A stretch of 64,000 nucleotides of DNA from Sphingomonas sanxanigenens DSM 19645 = NX02 (GCF_000512205.2 NZ_CP006644.1:3838520-3902519); one strand, 5' to 3'. Positions 1 through 9,672 are shown, counted from the stretch's first letter. The notes: generated from the letters alone by a model not told the origin. A program made the numbers and translations.

Positions 1-436
1 GCGGCCAGTTATAGACGCAGATCGGCAGATCGATGGCAGCACCGACTTCTTCGTAGAACGCGACGATCTCATCCGCCAGCGGGCGCACATAGGGGGGCGG
101 CGTGACGAGCACGCCTTCGAAGCCAGCGCCCGAGGCAGCTTGTGCATAAGCGATGGTTTCGCGTGCCGTAAAGCTGGAGCAACCCGCGATCAGCGGCAGC
201 CTCCTCGCGGCCTGTGCGCCGGCCAGTTCGAAGAGGCGCTTGCGCTCTTCGGGTCGCATGCTCGTCCACTCACCGGTGGTGCCGGCCAGAACCAGGCCGT
301 GCATGCCCTGATCGATCAGCCACTCAAGCAGCAGGCCGAGCCCCTTCTCGTCCAGCGTGTCCTCATCGACGAATGGCGTCGTGATGGCGGGAATATAGCC
401 CCGCCAGTTCACCCGCGAACGCTTGCTCACTGCCAT
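1..436 (-). CDS. Dihydrodipicolinate synthase / N-acetylneuraminate lyase family protein, partial
   Basis: The 3' end lies beyond the window, leaving about 145 N-terminal residues. It begins MAVSKRSRVNWRGYIPAITT and carries the family signatures of a DapA-type TIM-barrel class I aldolase: the early PAITTPF strand, the GTTGEW loop that binds the pyruvyl substrate, and the VTPPPY strand. The catalytic Tyr and Lys of the second half are not visible. The family makes or cleaves 2-oxo acids. The neighbouring symporter and glycosidase suggest a catabolic sugar-acid role rather than lysine synthesis, but that is inference. The start is the ATG at 436. A palindromic site lies 126 bases upstream. Confidence 0.85.
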   Translation of the reverse strand, partial: MAVSKRSRVNWRGYIPAITTPFVDEDTLDEKGLGLLLEWLIDQGMHGLVLAGTTGEWTSMRPEERKRLFELAGAQAARRLPLIAGCSSFTARETIAYAQAASGAGFEGVLVTPPPYVRPLADEIVAFYEEVGAAIDLPICVYNWP

Positions 437-772
437 GATTTATCCCTGTTCCTGACCTGCGGATGTCCTGCTGCGGCAGCGCACTCTGCGTTGCGCTTTC
501 CGTCACCTGAAGGTCGATGCCAGTGCGGCAAGTCAGCAGCAATGGCGTGGAGAGGGTCAAAACGTTGCGCCCGCCGCAACGTACGCGGCAAAGTAGAATC
601 CATCTTCAAATTGGTTGTTGTTGCCGCGGCGGAGGATTGCAGCCAGCAAACCGTTCCGCGGGCACGCTTCACTACGCTTGCAGCACGCAGCGCTTTGCTG
701 AAGCATCGCACATCCGGCAGAATAGCCAAGCCGGAATGCCGAGGTGTGTCGCCAAGATGACAGCAACATCGC
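437..772. other. Intergenic region upstream of the aldolase gene
   Basis: This 336-base stretch between the symporter stop and the aldolase start holds no convincing gene on either strand. Its one clear element is the 21-base palindrome at 562-582. The remainder is ordinary GC-rich sequence. Confidence 0.6.
562..582. promoter_or_regulatory. Palindromic operator ACGTTGCG-N5-CGCAACGT, LysR-type
   Basis: The two 8-base arms are perfect inverted repeats around a 5-base centre. T566 and A578 are spaced as T-N11-A, the usual LysR-family box. Almost the same sequence occurs at 8544-8562 ahead of the TonB receptor, so one regulator may control both ends of this locus. The LysR gene at 2614-3525 is the obvious candidate. 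A related element with the arms everted (CGCAA-ATG-TTGCG, 2530-2542) lies ahead of the DUF3311/symporter pair. Confidence 0.55.
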
Positions 773-2230
773 TCAGGCGGGCTGCGCGAAGGCGAATGCC
801 CTTCGCGGGAGCAGCAGCGAAAGGCCGACCGTGACGACCGCGTTGACGATGAGTGCCACCAGCCCGCGCTCCCAATGCGGAAGCCAGGTCGAGGCGAGCA
901 GCGAAAATGCCGGCAGCCAAAGCACGGCGTAGCCGGCAAGCAGCCCCGCCAGCACCGCCGCCGCGCTCGTCCGGCGCAGCAGGAACGCGCAGTAGACGCC
1001 TGGCGCGAGCATGCCGATCGCGGCATAGGCGGACAGGCCGATCTCCACCAGCGATCCGCTCGCCCCGAGCGTCAGGTAGAGGGCGATCGCGGCGAAGCCG
1101 ACCATGGCGATGCGCGAGACCAGCAGTTCGGTCCTGTCATCGATCGACGGGATCAGTGGACGCAGGATATTGCGGCTGAAGATCGAGCCGCAGGTGAGCA
1201 GCAGCACCGATCCCGGCACGAGCGCCAGCAAGGATGCGGTGCCGGCCAGCAGACCCAGCATCCAGGCCGGATACCGTTCCCCGACGAACGCCAGCAACAG
1301 CGCGTTGGGATCCCCGCCGGGTGCCTGCGTGCCGGCAAGGAGCGCTGCGAAGCCGAGCAGGATGATGAAGAAATAGGACAGCGAGTAGATCGGCTGGAAG
1401 ACTGCGTTTCGCCGGATCGTTTCCGTGCTGTCGGCCGAATAGCAGAGCTGGAACATGTGCGGGAAGATGTAGGTGCCAAGCGCCACGTTGATCGCGGAGG
1501 TTATCAGCCAGGTCGTGTCCAGACCGAGTTCCGGCTTGAGACCGGGGAAGCGCATCGCTTCCGGGAAGCGCTCGCTCACGCTGCGAAACACGTCGAGCAC
1601 GGATGCTTCGCCGACCACCCCTGCGATACTCCAGGCCAGCGCCAAAACGACGACCAGCATGAGGATGTCCTTCACCCCGGCGGCAAAGGCTGCGGCGCGC
1701 AGCCCGGCCAGGAAGACGAAGAGCACCATCAGCGCAACGGCGACGCAGGCCGCAACACCGGCGCTTATGCCCGGCCCCGCGGCCAACCGCACCACCAGCG
1801 TGAGCGCCGTCACCTGAATCTGCACGTAGACCACGAGCGCGACGAGGCCCGCGGCCGCGACGCACACGCCCAACCAGGGTGCGCGATAGCGATGGGCAAA
1901 GAAGTCGGCTTGCGTCACCAGCGCATGCCTGCGGCCGTATGACTGGATCAAAGGGGTGAGCCAGTAGCCGACCGATGCCGACAGCGAGACCGAACAAAAT
2001 GCGAGATAAGCCGGCGCACCATAGGCCCAGGCGAAGCCCGAAATGCCGAGTACGGCGAAGGTGGTGTAGATCTCGCCCGCGTTGAGGAACCAGAACACCA
2101 GCGTTCCGAGCTTGCGGCCGCCGAGCGCCCACTCTTCCATGCTCTGGGCACGCTTCTGTTTCCGACGACCGTAGAGGATCGATCCGGCGGTGGTGCCGCC
2201 AACGATCAGCAGGATCAATCCAAGGATCAT
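773..2230 (-). CDS. Sodium:solute symporter family permease
   Basis: This 485-residue protein is almost wholly hydrophobic, with about 13 membrane segments, as expected for the SSS family of sodium-coupled uptake carriers. The N-terminus reads MILGLILLIVGGTTAGSILY, followed by a segment of the WALGGRKLGTLVFWFLNAGE type, in the position of the first conserved SSS loop. A longer reading frame adds 26 polar residues upstream, but the ATG at 2230 overlaps the stop of the preceding DUF3311 gene as ATGA, so that start is preferred. The substrate cannot be told from the sequence. The adjacent aldolase and GH3 enzyme suggest a sugar or sugar acid. Confidence 0.85.
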   Translation of the reverse strand: MILGLILLIVGGTTAGSILYGRRKQKRAQSMEEWALGGRKLGTLVFWFLNAGEIYTTFAVLGISGFAWAYGAPAYLAFCSVSLSASVGYWLTPLIQSYGRRHALVTQADFFAHRYRAPWLGVCVAAAGLVALVVYVQIQVTALTLVVRLAAGPGISAGVAACVAVALMVLFVFLAGLRAAAFAAGVKDILMLVVVLALAWSIAGVVGEASVLDVFRSVSERFPEAMRFPGLKPELGLDTTWLITSAINVALGTYIFPHMFQLCYSADSTETIRRNAVFQPIYSLSYFFIILLGFAALLAGTQAPGGDPNALLLAFVGERYPAWMLGLLAGTASLLALVPGSVLLLTCGSIFSRNILRPLIPSIDDRTELLVSRIAMVGFAAIALYLTLGASGSLVEIGLSAYAAIGMLAPGVYCAFLLRRTSAAAVLAGLLAGYAVLWLPAFSLLASTWLPHWERGLVALIVNAVVTVGLSLLLPRRAFAFAQPA

Positions 2231-2457
2231 TTCGCAGGACCCGACGTGTCGAGGGCGAAGCGAAAGCCCAGCACGACGGTGGCAAAGAGAATTCCTGCCA
2301 TCTGCCATACCATCCCGAAGGGCAGGCCCAGCGGCGACCAGCTTACGCCATTCGCCCAGGGGGCGAGGCCAAGTTGCCAGGCGAATGGAAGCAGCAGCAA
2401 CAGATCGGCACGCCTGAGGCGCTGCACCACATCGGCGTCGTCGGTGGGTTCGGTCAT
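2227..2457 (-). CDS. DUF3311-type small membrane protein paired with the symporter
   Basis: This 76-residue protein has two predicted membrane helices separated by a short WANGVSWSPLGLPFGMVWQM loop. Small DUF3311 proteins are often encoded directly ahead of an SSS symporter and are thought to be its partner subunit. Here the stop overlaps the symporter start by four bases. The ATG at 2457 was chosen because it begins MTEPTDDAD. The longer frame to 2520 adds a polar stretch with no family resemblance. Confidence 0.75.
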   Translation of the reverse strand: MTEPTDDADVVQRLRRADLLLLLPFAWQLGLAPWANGVSWSPLGLPFGMVWQMAGILFATVVLGFRFALDTSGPAK

Positions 2458-2613
2458 GGATCGCTCTCTGGCTTGGGACACCGGAGCGTGGCCGGACGGC
2501 CCGTTGCGTTCAATGACCAAAAGCGTCGCAAATGTTGCGTCAAAGAGAACGGGCGCGCGATCATGCGCGCTGAAGATCCTATGCCGCCGTCGATCGGCGG
2601 CGGGGCATCGGCG

Positions 2614-3525
2614 CTAATGCCGGATCGGCTTGTTCCACTGCCGCAACTGCGCTTCGATCCGCTTGAGCAAGCGCAGCGGCGCCCCTTCCAGCTGACGGCC
2701 GGAACGCAGCACCAGGCTGGTCGTCGTCTCCTCGATCGCGTCGTCGGCGATCGGCACGCTCACCATCGTGCCCTCGCTCAGCTCCGACCAGACCGATATC
2801 TGCGGCAGGATCGCGACAGCGATCCCGGCACGCACGGCATCCTGCAGGATATGGATCGAATTCGAGGTGATTGCGGGCTGGAAGAACGTTTTCGAGTTCG
2901 CCTCGGCCACGCTCAAGATCTGCCGGATGCGGAAGTGCGCGGGGGGGAGGACGAGCGCCTCCCCGGCGAGTTCGGCAATGCTCACGCTGGCCTTGGCGGC
3001 AAGCGGGTGGTTTGGCAGCATGATCGCCATGAGGGGCTGCGCGATGACCGAGCGGACGTGGATCTTCATGTCGTTGGGCGTCGAGAAGACGAGCCCGAAA
3101 TGCGCTTCGTCGTCGGCGATCATGCGCAGGATTTCCTGGGTCGAACCGGTCAGGATCTCCAGCCGGATCTGCGGATTGGCCTCCGCGAATTTGCTGACGA
3201 GCGATGTGAAGCTCTTGCCGGCAAATCCCTCGCCGATCGCGGCCGTAACCTGGCCGGTGCGAACGGAACGCAATTCCTCCAGTTTCGCATGGAGCGCTTC
3301 GCGGTCGGCGATCTGGTTGCGATAATGGGCGATGACGATCTCGCCCGCGTGCGTCAGGCGTACGCCGCGTCGCCCCTTCTCGATCAGCGCCAGCCCGTAC
3401 TGGCTTTCCAATTGTCCGATCTGCCGACTGATCGAAGATGGTGCGACGTTGAGCCGATCGCCAGCCGCACGCATCGAACCGGCATTGAGCGCTTCCAGCA
3501 GGTATCGCATTCCGGCTTCGGACAA
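2614..3525 (-). CDS. LysR-family transcriptional regulator
   Basis: This 303-residue protein has the standard LysR layout. The N-terminal winged helix-turn-helix (about residues 3-62) includes AAGDRLNVAPSSISRQIGQL. A periplasmic-binding-protein-like effector domain follows from about residue 90 (LEELRSVRTGQVTAAIGEGF onward). It sits between the GH3 gene and the symporter pair, all on the same strand. The nearby T-N11-A palindromes at 562-582 and 8544-8562 fit a LysR operator, so this protein is the likely regulator of the locus. The effector is unknown. Confidence 0.85.
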   Translation of the reverse strand: MSEAGMRYLLEALNAGSMRAAGDRLNVAPSSISRQIGQLESQYGLALIEKGRRGVRLTHAGEIVIAHYRNQIADREALHAKLEELRSVRTGQVTAAIGEGFAGKSFTSLVSKFAEANPQIRLEILTGSTQEILRMIADDEAHFGLVFSTPNDMKIHVRSVIAQPLMAIMLPNHPLAAKASVSIAELAGEALVLPPAHFRIRQILSVAEANSKTFFQPAITSNSIHILQDAVRAGIAVAILPQISVWSELSEGTMVSVPIADDAIEETTTSLVLRSGRQLEGAPLRLLKRIEAQLRQWNKPIRH

Positions 3526-3573
3526 GGCGTGATCCTCAAGGCTCTTACGGAGCTATCGCGCCTTCCTAGCAGG

Positions 3574-6192
3574 TCAGCGTGAGGGATCGAAGTCCTCGGC
3601 AAGCGGCAGGTTGCGCGAACTAGTGCCGACATGGAGGCGATAGGTGCCTCGCGCCATGCGCCAGTCGCGGGTGCTTTCGTCCCAGTAGGACAGCGACCGC
3701 GCATCGAGCGGGAACTCGACAGTCTGCGATTTGCCCGGCTGCAGCGAGATCCGGGCAAATCCCTTCAACTGGCGCGGCGGCTCGGCCGCAGCCGCCGGCA
3801 TGGAAACATAGAGTTGAGCGACCTCGTCACCCGGCACGCTGCCGATGTTGCGCACGGTGGCGCGCACGGTCCATCCGCGACCGCGCTTCGCGACCTCGAG
3901 GCCGCTGTACGCGAAGCGCGTATAGGAGAGCCCATGGCCGAACGGATAGAGCGGCGCGATGCCCTTTGCGTCATACCAGCGGTAACCCACCAATATGCCC
4001 TCGTCGTAGCGGGCGGTGGTACCGATGCCGGGATAGCGGATTTGCTGATCGGCGGGGCCGTTGACCTCGTCGGCCGGAAAGGTCACCGGCAACTTGCCCG
4101 ACGGGTTCGCTTTGCCGGTCAGCAAGGCTGCAATCGAGTCGGCGGCCTGCTCCCCAGGATACCAGGCTGCGAGAATGCCTGCGACCTTGTCACGCCACGG
4201 CATCAGGACGGGGCCGACGGTGTGAAGCACGACCACGGTGTTGGGGTTTGCCGCCGCAACCGCCTCGATCAGCGCATCCTGGTCGCCGGGCAGCCTCAGG
4301 TCGGTACGATCAGCACCTTCCGAAACATGATCGGCGACGAAAACCACCGCGACGTCGGCCTTTCTGGCGGCCGCTACGGCCTCGTCAAGCAGCCTGTCGT
4401 CTGGTGCTTGCCAACCGAGCCGCAACTCGTTGGCCGACAGCGTCGGTGCATTGGAATAGGTCAGTTCGAGCGCGACTCGCTTTCCCGCCTCGAGGCGGAC
4501 CATGCCGTGCGTGGCGAGACGAAAGCTCTGCTTCGGGACATAGGCCACGCGCCGGCCGTCGATGTTCAGTGCGATTTCGCCGCCACCGTTGAGCGAGAAA
4601 CGATAATTGCCCGTTTTCGGAGGAACGAAGCCGGCCGTCCAGCGCGCGGACCAGAGCGCGGGCAGGCCCTGAACGCCTGCCTTGGGTCCGGCTTCGGCAT
4701 AGTCGATCTGCGCCTCGCCGCGCGTCACAACGGGTTCACCCGACCAGTCGGGCGAAGCATAGTAGCGGGCGGTCAGGCGGTCGAACGCGGATGCCGGCAT
4801 GGCCGGCAGCGGCGCGATGCCGAGCGTACCGCGTGCGTAGGTCACCGCAACCCCATCCCCCAGCGCGGCCCTGATTGCGTCGACGGGCGCCTTCAGCGTG
4901 CCGACATCCTCGGTCTTGACGAAGCCGCCATACCGCTCGGACGTCTGGACGTTCGGGCCCGCATCATCGCCGATCACGGCGATGGACCTTGCCCTGAGCG
5001 GCAGCACGCCACGCTCGTTGCGCAAGAGCACGGTGCCTTGCTCGGCGATCTTCCGGGACAGGACGAGGTGCGCGGGATTGCGCACATTGGCAGCGGCGTC
5101 GGCGGCAGCGATCGGCCGATCGACGAGGCCGAGGCGGAACATCGGCGTGACGATCCGCTTCACCATCCCGTCGATATCGGCCTGGGTGATCGCGCCCTTG
5201 GCGCGCGCCGCCTTGAGTTCGTTCGGCCCGTAGAATTCGGCAAAGCCGAACGGGCTTGCTCCCCCGGGCATCGAAATGTCGAGCCCTGCTTTCACCGACG
5301 GCGCCGTCGACCGGTGCGCGAAATACCAGTCCGCGACGACGAATCCATCGAAACCCCAGCGCTTCAACGCGCCCAGCGTTTGGGGATTTTCGCAGGCATA
5401 GAGGCCGTTGATGCGGTTATAGGCGCACATGATGGAGCCTGCCTTCGCCTCCTTCACCACCGCCTCGAAACCCGGATAATAGATTTCGCGCAAGGTGCGC
5501 TCGGCAACGATCGCATCGGTCGCTTCATAGGCGGGGCCATCGCCCAGGCGCAGCCATTCCTGATTGTTCGCCGCGAAATGCTTCGGCGTCGCGATCAGGC
5601 CGAGCGACTGGATGCCGCTGGTGATAGACGCTCCCAGTTGCGCGGTGAGATAGGGATCCTCGCTCAGCGTTTCCGCAAGGCGGCCCCACTTGGGCGTGCG
5701 GATGATATTGATGGTCGGGGCGAGCACCACGTTGCGCCCCTTGCCCGCGTGCTCGGCGCCCAGCGCCTTTCCATAGGCCGTCATCAGGTCGCGATCGAAC
5801 GTCGCCGCACCCATGACGGGGGCGGGGAACTGCGTCACACCCTTCATGCCGTTGCCGACACCTGCCGGCCCATCGCCCATGCACAGTCGTGGCAGGCCCA
5901 GACGGACGATCCCGCTGATATGCCCGACGCACGCGTTCACGCCGGTGCCGTTGGCATCGAGTTCGGTATCGCCCTGGAGCAGCTTCAGCTTCTCCTCGTC
6001 GGTCATCGCCGCAACGACCAGATCGGCGCGCTGTTCGGGTGGCCGGCTGGTATCGAGCCAGGGTCGCTCGCCATCGTCCGCCAAGGCGGCGCCGGTCCAC
6101 AGGCCGCAAAGCGCGATCCCGGAGAGCACGGCTCTCCGGGAGGCGGATGCCATTCGGCGTGCCGTGAGGGCGGACGTCGAGGAAGCAGCCAT
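3574..6192 (-). CDS. Glycoside hydrolase family 3 beta-glucosidase with PA14 insert
   Basis: This 872-residue exported enzyme has an N-terminal signal containing SRRAVLSG, close to a twin-arginine motif, then a hydrophobic stretch ending ALA. The GH3 TIM-barrel domain follows. GFDGFVVADW near residue 290 contains the Asp expected as nucleophile, and the KHFAANNQEW substrate-binding segment is present. A PA14-like beta-barrel insert around residues 470-610 (WSARWTAGFVPPKTGNYRFS) lies within the second GH3 domain, and a fibronectin-III-like C-terminal domain closes the protein. It probably releases glucose or another sugar from the glycan or glycoside imported by the adjacent TonB receptor. It ends 5 bases from the receptor gene in the same direction. 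Confidence 0.88.
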   Translation of the reverse strand: MAASSTSALTARRMASASRRAVLSGIALCGLWTGAALADDGERPWLDTSRPPEQRADLVVAAMTDEEKLKLLQGDTELDANGTGVNACVGHISGIVRLGLPRLCMGDGPAGVGNGMKGVTQFPAPVMGAATFDRDLMTAYGKALGAEHAGKGRNVVLAPTINIIRTPKWGRLAETLSEDPYLTAQLGASITSGIQSLGLIATPKHFAANNQEWLRLGDGPAYEATDAIVAERTLREIYYPGFEAVVKEAKAGSIMCAYNRINGLYACENPQTLGALKRWGFDGFVVADWYFAHRSTAPSVKAGLDISMPGGASPFGFAEFYGPNELKAARAKGAITQADIDGMVKRIVTPMFRLGLVDRPIAAADAAANVRNPAHLVLSRKIAEQGTVLLRNERGVLPLRARSIAVIGDDAGPNVQTSERYGGFVKTEDVGTLKAPVDAIRAALGDGVAVTYARGTLGIAPLPAMPASAFDRLTARYYASPDWSGEPVVTRGEAQIDYAEAGPKAGVQGLPALWSARWTAGFVPPKTGNYRFSLNGGGEIALNIDGRRVAYVPKQSFRLATHGMVRLEAGKRVALELTYSNAPTLSANELRLGWQAPDDRLLDEAVAAARKADVAVVFVADHVSEGADRTDLRLPGDQDALIEAVAAANPNTVVVLHTVGPVLMPWRDKVAGILAAWYPGEQAADSIAALLTGKANPSGKLPVTFPADEVNGPADQQIRYPGIGTTARYDEGILVGYRWYDAKGIAPLYPFGHGLSYTRFAYSGLEVAKRGRGWTVRATVRNIGSVPGDEVAQLYVSMPAAAAEPPRQLKGFARISLQPGKSQTVEFPLDARSLSYWDESTRDWRMARGTYRLHVGTSSRNLPLAEDFDPSR

Positions 6193-6197
6193 GACGA

Positions 6198-8426
6198 TCA
6201 GAACTTGACCACGCCCGACAGGCTGACCGTCCGTGGACGGTTCATGTAATAGCCCAGCGGGTAAACGCCCGGCACGATCTCGTTATAGTTGATCGTCGTA
6301 CGGTCGTTGAACAGGTTGGATACGTTGAGGTTGATGGCCCAGGGCCCCTTGCTTACGCCCGCACGCAGTCCGACGAGCCAATATGAGTCGAGCGTCTGGT
6401 AGTTGGCGATGGTTGGGTTGAATTTGGTTGCCATGCCACCCTGATAGCTTGCGTCGGCGCCGAATGATGCTTCGGCATCCAAAGCATCGACGAAGGTCGA
6501 GTAATTGATACTTGCCGAGCCGGTGAATTCGGGCACGTAGGGAACGCGATTGCCCTTGCGGCCGGTGGCGGGCACCGGGTTGTCCTCGGCGAGCTTGGCG
6601 GTGTTGTAATTGCCCGAGAGGTTGATGTTGAGGCCGGCGACCGGGCGGGCTTCGAGCGTCATCTCGACGCCCTTGACCTCGGCCTTGCCGCCATTGCCGG
6701 TGTAGCCGAAGGAAACGGTGCCGTTGCTTGCCTGCTGGGACACCTGAATATCCGACCAGTCGATGTAGTAGAGCGCGCCGTTCAGGAACAGCTTGCGGTC
6801 CATCAATGTGGTCTTCACGCCCCACTCGTAGCTCCACAGCGAGTCCGAGCCATAGCCGTCGGGAATGACGACGCCAGCGATCGCGGCTGCGGTCTGGTCG
6901 TTGGTGCCGCCCGAGCGATAGCCTTGCGCCACCTGGACGTAGGTATTGACCTGGTCGTTGACCTTCCACGCCAGGTTGAAGCGACCGATCAGGCCGTCGT
7001 CCTTCGTTTCCAGCGTCGGCCCAGCGCCGGCGCCGGGGGCACCGCCCGCCGCGACCAGCGCTACCGACTGCTGCTCCAGCTTGAAATCGAACAGGCGGCC
7101 GCCTGCGGTGAAGGTCACGCTGGGAAGGAATTCGTAGCTGATCTCGCCGAACAACGCCCTTTCCTTGATCTTGGTCGTCACGTCGCGGTTCAGCAGGAGG
7201 TCGGCATCGGGAGCGAAGTTGCCGGTTGCGTCCGCAAGCGGCCACGCACTGTTGAAGAAGCGGTTCTCGTTCTGGAAGAAACCGCCGACCAGCACCTGGA
7301 TCGGGCCGTCGAAATCCGAGGCGAAGCGAAGCTCACCGCTATCGACGCGACGATGCTTGGTCTGCACAAGCGCGCTGCGCCCCTCGCCGTCATAGTCGAG
7401 GCCGAAGAAGGCCTGCGCCGCGAGGCTCGCGTCGCGAACGAACTTGGTGTCCCGTACGAACCGCGAAAGCGTACCGGTGAAGGTGCCGAAAGGCTGCTTA
7501 TAGTTGACGGTAGCGTTGTAAAGTTCACTCTCGTCATCATAAGGCGAACGAACTTCGTCCGCCTGAAAGTTCTTCGGAAGCGGGTTGCCGGCGAAGTCCA
7601 GCCGGTTATAGTAATTCTTCGCGTCCTGGTGCACGTCCTGGTACATTGCCGTGACGTCAAGCGTGAGGTCCGGCGTAGCCTGGAGGCGGGCGGTGATGCG
7701 GCCGGCTTTGCTCTTCTCCGCGTTGGCGCCGTTGTCGAAGCGGTTGTCGATCCAGCCGGGGAGGTCGGCGTAGAAGCCGGAGGCGCGCACAGCGAGAACG
7801 CCCGGAATGATCGGAAGGTTGACGGCGCCGTCGGTCTGCAGTCCGAGCGCGGCGTCCTTGGTGGCGCGCAGCGCGGACTGGACATAGCCCGTGACCCCGC
7901 CGTCGGGATCGGCCTTGTTCGTGATGTATCGGATCGTGCCGGCCATCGAACTGGCGCCGAAGGTGGTCCCCTGCGGTCCCTTGAGCACTTCGACGCGGTC
8001 AATGTCGAACAGCTTCACGTCGGGCGCCTGGCCGCCGCCATCCTGCGAATTCTCGCCGGTGATGACGATTTCATCAAGGTAGAGGCCAACCGTGCCTGCC
8101 CCGGATGCATTGATGCCACGGATGACGTAGCGCTTGTCGCCGGGGCCTTCGTCCTGCACCGAAAGCGCGGGAATCGAGCGGTAGAAGTCGGCGAAATCGA
8201 GTGCACCCTTTTCCTTCAGCGCGTCGCCGCCCAGCGCCTGCACTGCGATAGGCGTGTCCTGAATGGTCGATGCCGTGCGCTTGGAGGCGGTGACGACGAT
8301 ATCGGCGCCGGATCCATCGCTCGGACCCGCGGTGTCTTGCGCCTGCGCCGGTACTGCGCAGAATGCGGTGCCGGCCATGATGCCCGAGATGAAGAGCCTC
8401 AGCGACCCGTGCTGGCAAGTTTTCAT
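6198..8426 (-). CDS. TonB-dependent outer-membrane receptor
   Basis: This 742-residue protein has a signal peptide cleaved after about AQAQ, then a plug domain (about residues 50-160; VEVLKGPQGTTFGASSMAGT is the typical plug signature) and a 22-strand barrel ending in GVVKF with the terminal aromatic residue. No obvious extra N-terminal signalling domain is present, so it is a transport receptor rather than a transducer. It leads a probable operon with the GH3 beta-glucosidase, which points to glycoside uptake. The palindrome at 8544-8562 lies 118 bases upstream of its start. Confidence 0.9.
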   Translation of the reverse strand: MKTCQHGSLRLFISGIMAGTAFCAVPAQAQDTAGPSDGSGADIVVTASKRTASTIQDTPIAVQALGGDALKEKGALDFADFYRSIPALSVQDEGPGDKRYVIRGINASGAGTVGLYLDEIVITGENSQDGGGQAPDVKLFDIDRVEVLKGPQGTTFGASSMAGTIRYITNKADPDGGVTGYVQSALRATKDAALGLQTDGAVNLPIIPGVLAVRASGFYADLPGWIDNRFDNGANAEKSKAGRITARLQATPDLTLDVTAMYQDVHQDAKNYYNRLDFAGNPLPKNFQADEVRSPYDDESELYNATVNYKQPFGTFTGTLSRFVRDTKFVRDASLAAQAFFGLDYDGEGRSALVQTKHRRVDSGELRFASDFDGPIQVLVGGFFQNENRFFNSAWPLADATGNFAPDADLLLNRDVTTKIKERALFGEISYEFLPSVTFTAGGRLFDFKLEQQSVALVAAGGAPGAGAGPTLETKDDGLIGRFNLAWKVNDQVNTYVQVAQGYRSGGTNDQTAAAIAGVVIPDGYGSDSLWSYEWGVKTTLMDRKLFLNGALYYIDWSDIQVSQQASNGTVSFGYTGNGGKAEVKGVEMTLEARPVAGLNINLSGNYNTAKLAEDNPVPATGRKGNRVPYVPEFTGSASINYSTFVDALDAEASFGADASYQGGMATKFNPTIANYQTLDSYWLVGLRAGVSKGPWAINLNVSNLFNDRTTINYNEIVPGVYPLGYYMNRPRTVSLSGVVKF

Positions 8427-8543
8427 GGAACCCCTTTCCCCTTATTGATTGTGGCCGGTGCAACAGCAAGTCCCCGCTCTCACCGGAAGATGGGAAGGTC
8501 ACACGGGTACCCGACCGCTTCAATGCTGCCGAAACAGGAGAAA

Positions 8544-8562
8544 CGTTGCGCTCAACGCAACG
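8544..8562. promoter_or_regulatory. Palindromic operator CGTTGCG-N5-CGCAACG upstream of the TonB receptor
   Basis: This is a perfect 7-base inverted repeat with a 5-base centre and the T-N11-A spacing (T8547, A8559) of LysR-type sites. It shares both half sites with the palindrome at 562-582. Its position ahead of the receptor/glucosidase operon fits a transcription-factor site. Confidence 0.55.
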
Positions 8563-8565
8563 GCT

Positions 8566-9369
8566 GGGATTGATCATGATTGAAAATCAATATGATCGCA
8601 TGGCTTGAGGATGCCCTGCGATTGGGCTCGATCCCGCGCCTATCGGGAAAGCGCCCTCCGCCGCAGCATGCGCTCCGCGACGTGCCAATCTCAGCATGAG
8701 GCTGAGGCGGATCTATGGATCCGGGCAAGTCGTGTGCGCGGCATTCACCTGATGCCATACCGGTGCTGGGCCTGTTCCATGGCTGTTGCCCGCGATACTC
8801 TGCCGATCGCCTCCGTGGGCGCGCTGCCCCCCCCGCATCTTCGATATTGCGTCTTACCGGGAAATCTATTTGCGACGGAGACTTCACACGTTCGGAAGCG
8901 ACCGGACTTTTTGTACGGCCTGCCATGTTCTTCTCTCAACTGGTCACACGGCGCCGCTGCCAGATCGATGCGTACCGGCGTGAGGCATCGTCCATTTCGA
9001 CCGCGGATACTGCATCGGCCGGCGCCATCGACAACCGCGCCATGGATGGTCGTGCGATCCGGACCTCCATAGATATGGAGCAATGCCCAACTGTCGCCGC
9101 GCTTCCATCGCTCGCGTGTGTGGAGCCTGTAGGCATCGGGTGCGTCGGCCTTCCCTGCCCGATCGAAGGTGGTCGCGGACATGCCGAGCGGATCGAGAAA
9201 CGCCGCTGCGTCGCCGCGCGATCCTTTCTCTCCCGCCATTTGGCGTGCGGCTTTCGCTCATCCCAGCAATACGCCCCCTCCTGCGACAGGGCTTGCAATA
9301 TCTCGGGATCGCGTTGTCGGTCTGCGCGATGCGGAAGACGGCGTTGAGCGGCCGGCGCGCGCACACGCC
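8566..9369. other. Long intergenic region without a convincing gene
   Basis: About 800 bases have no frame with good start, ribosome site and recognisable product. One minus-strand frame around 9140-9200 contains AAFLDPLGMSATTFD, which looks like a piece of a serine beta-lactamase/esterase family protein. The surrounding frame is not recognisable, so at most this is a decayed remnant. Confidence 0.35.
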
Positions 9370-9672
9370 CTACTTGATGTTCGTGTGTATCGCCCCGGCG
9401 GCGGTCAGTGCGTTTTTCACGACCTCGGCATCCTCTTCGGCTATATCGATCGAGATGGCGAGTACGCCGCGCAGCGCGCTATCATCGCGTTCCTCGCTAC
9501 CGGCCGGGCCGGTGGTCAGATCTGCGCCGTCCACCGCCTGTCCCGCGCTGTTGTCCTTGCCCTCGGGCGCGACGAAGATATCGGTGCGCTCGACCCCATA
9601 TTCCTGAACCAGCCGCTCGATCGCCAGATCAGCCTCGCGCCGCGTATCGAATTCGCCCGTAACGGTTTTCAT
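9370..9672 (-). CDS. Small acidic hypothetical protein
   Basis: This 100-residue protein begins MKTVTGEFDTRREADLAIER. It has an N-terminal beta-alpha unit, a polar low-complexity centre (residues about 40-65) and a C-terminal ALRGVLAISIDIAEEDAEVV strand-helix. The pattern resembles small proteins with a ferredoxin-like or general-stress fold that bind no known cofactor, but I do not recognise the family. The ATG at 9672 is preceded by AGGATCA. It stands alone, divergent from the antiporter gene. Confidence 0.6.
   Translation of the reverse strand: MKTVTGEFDTRREADLAIERLVQEYGVERTDIFVAPEGKDNSAGQAVDGADLTTGPAGSEERDDSALRGVLAISIDIAEEDAEVVKNALTAAGAIHTNIK

Noticed and set aside
3631-6249. Full-length 872-codon open frame antisense to the GH3 gene
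   Set aside because: A codon-position shadow of a GC-rich gene; the translation is Arg/Gly/His-rich without any domain, and the sense frame is clearly real.
9140-9200. Minus-strand segment AAFLDPLGMSATTFD resembling a serine beta-lactamase/esterase piece
   Set aside because: Only this short motif is recognisable; no SxxK or YxN motif, start or flanking domain in frame, so I cannot call a gene or a definite pseudogene.
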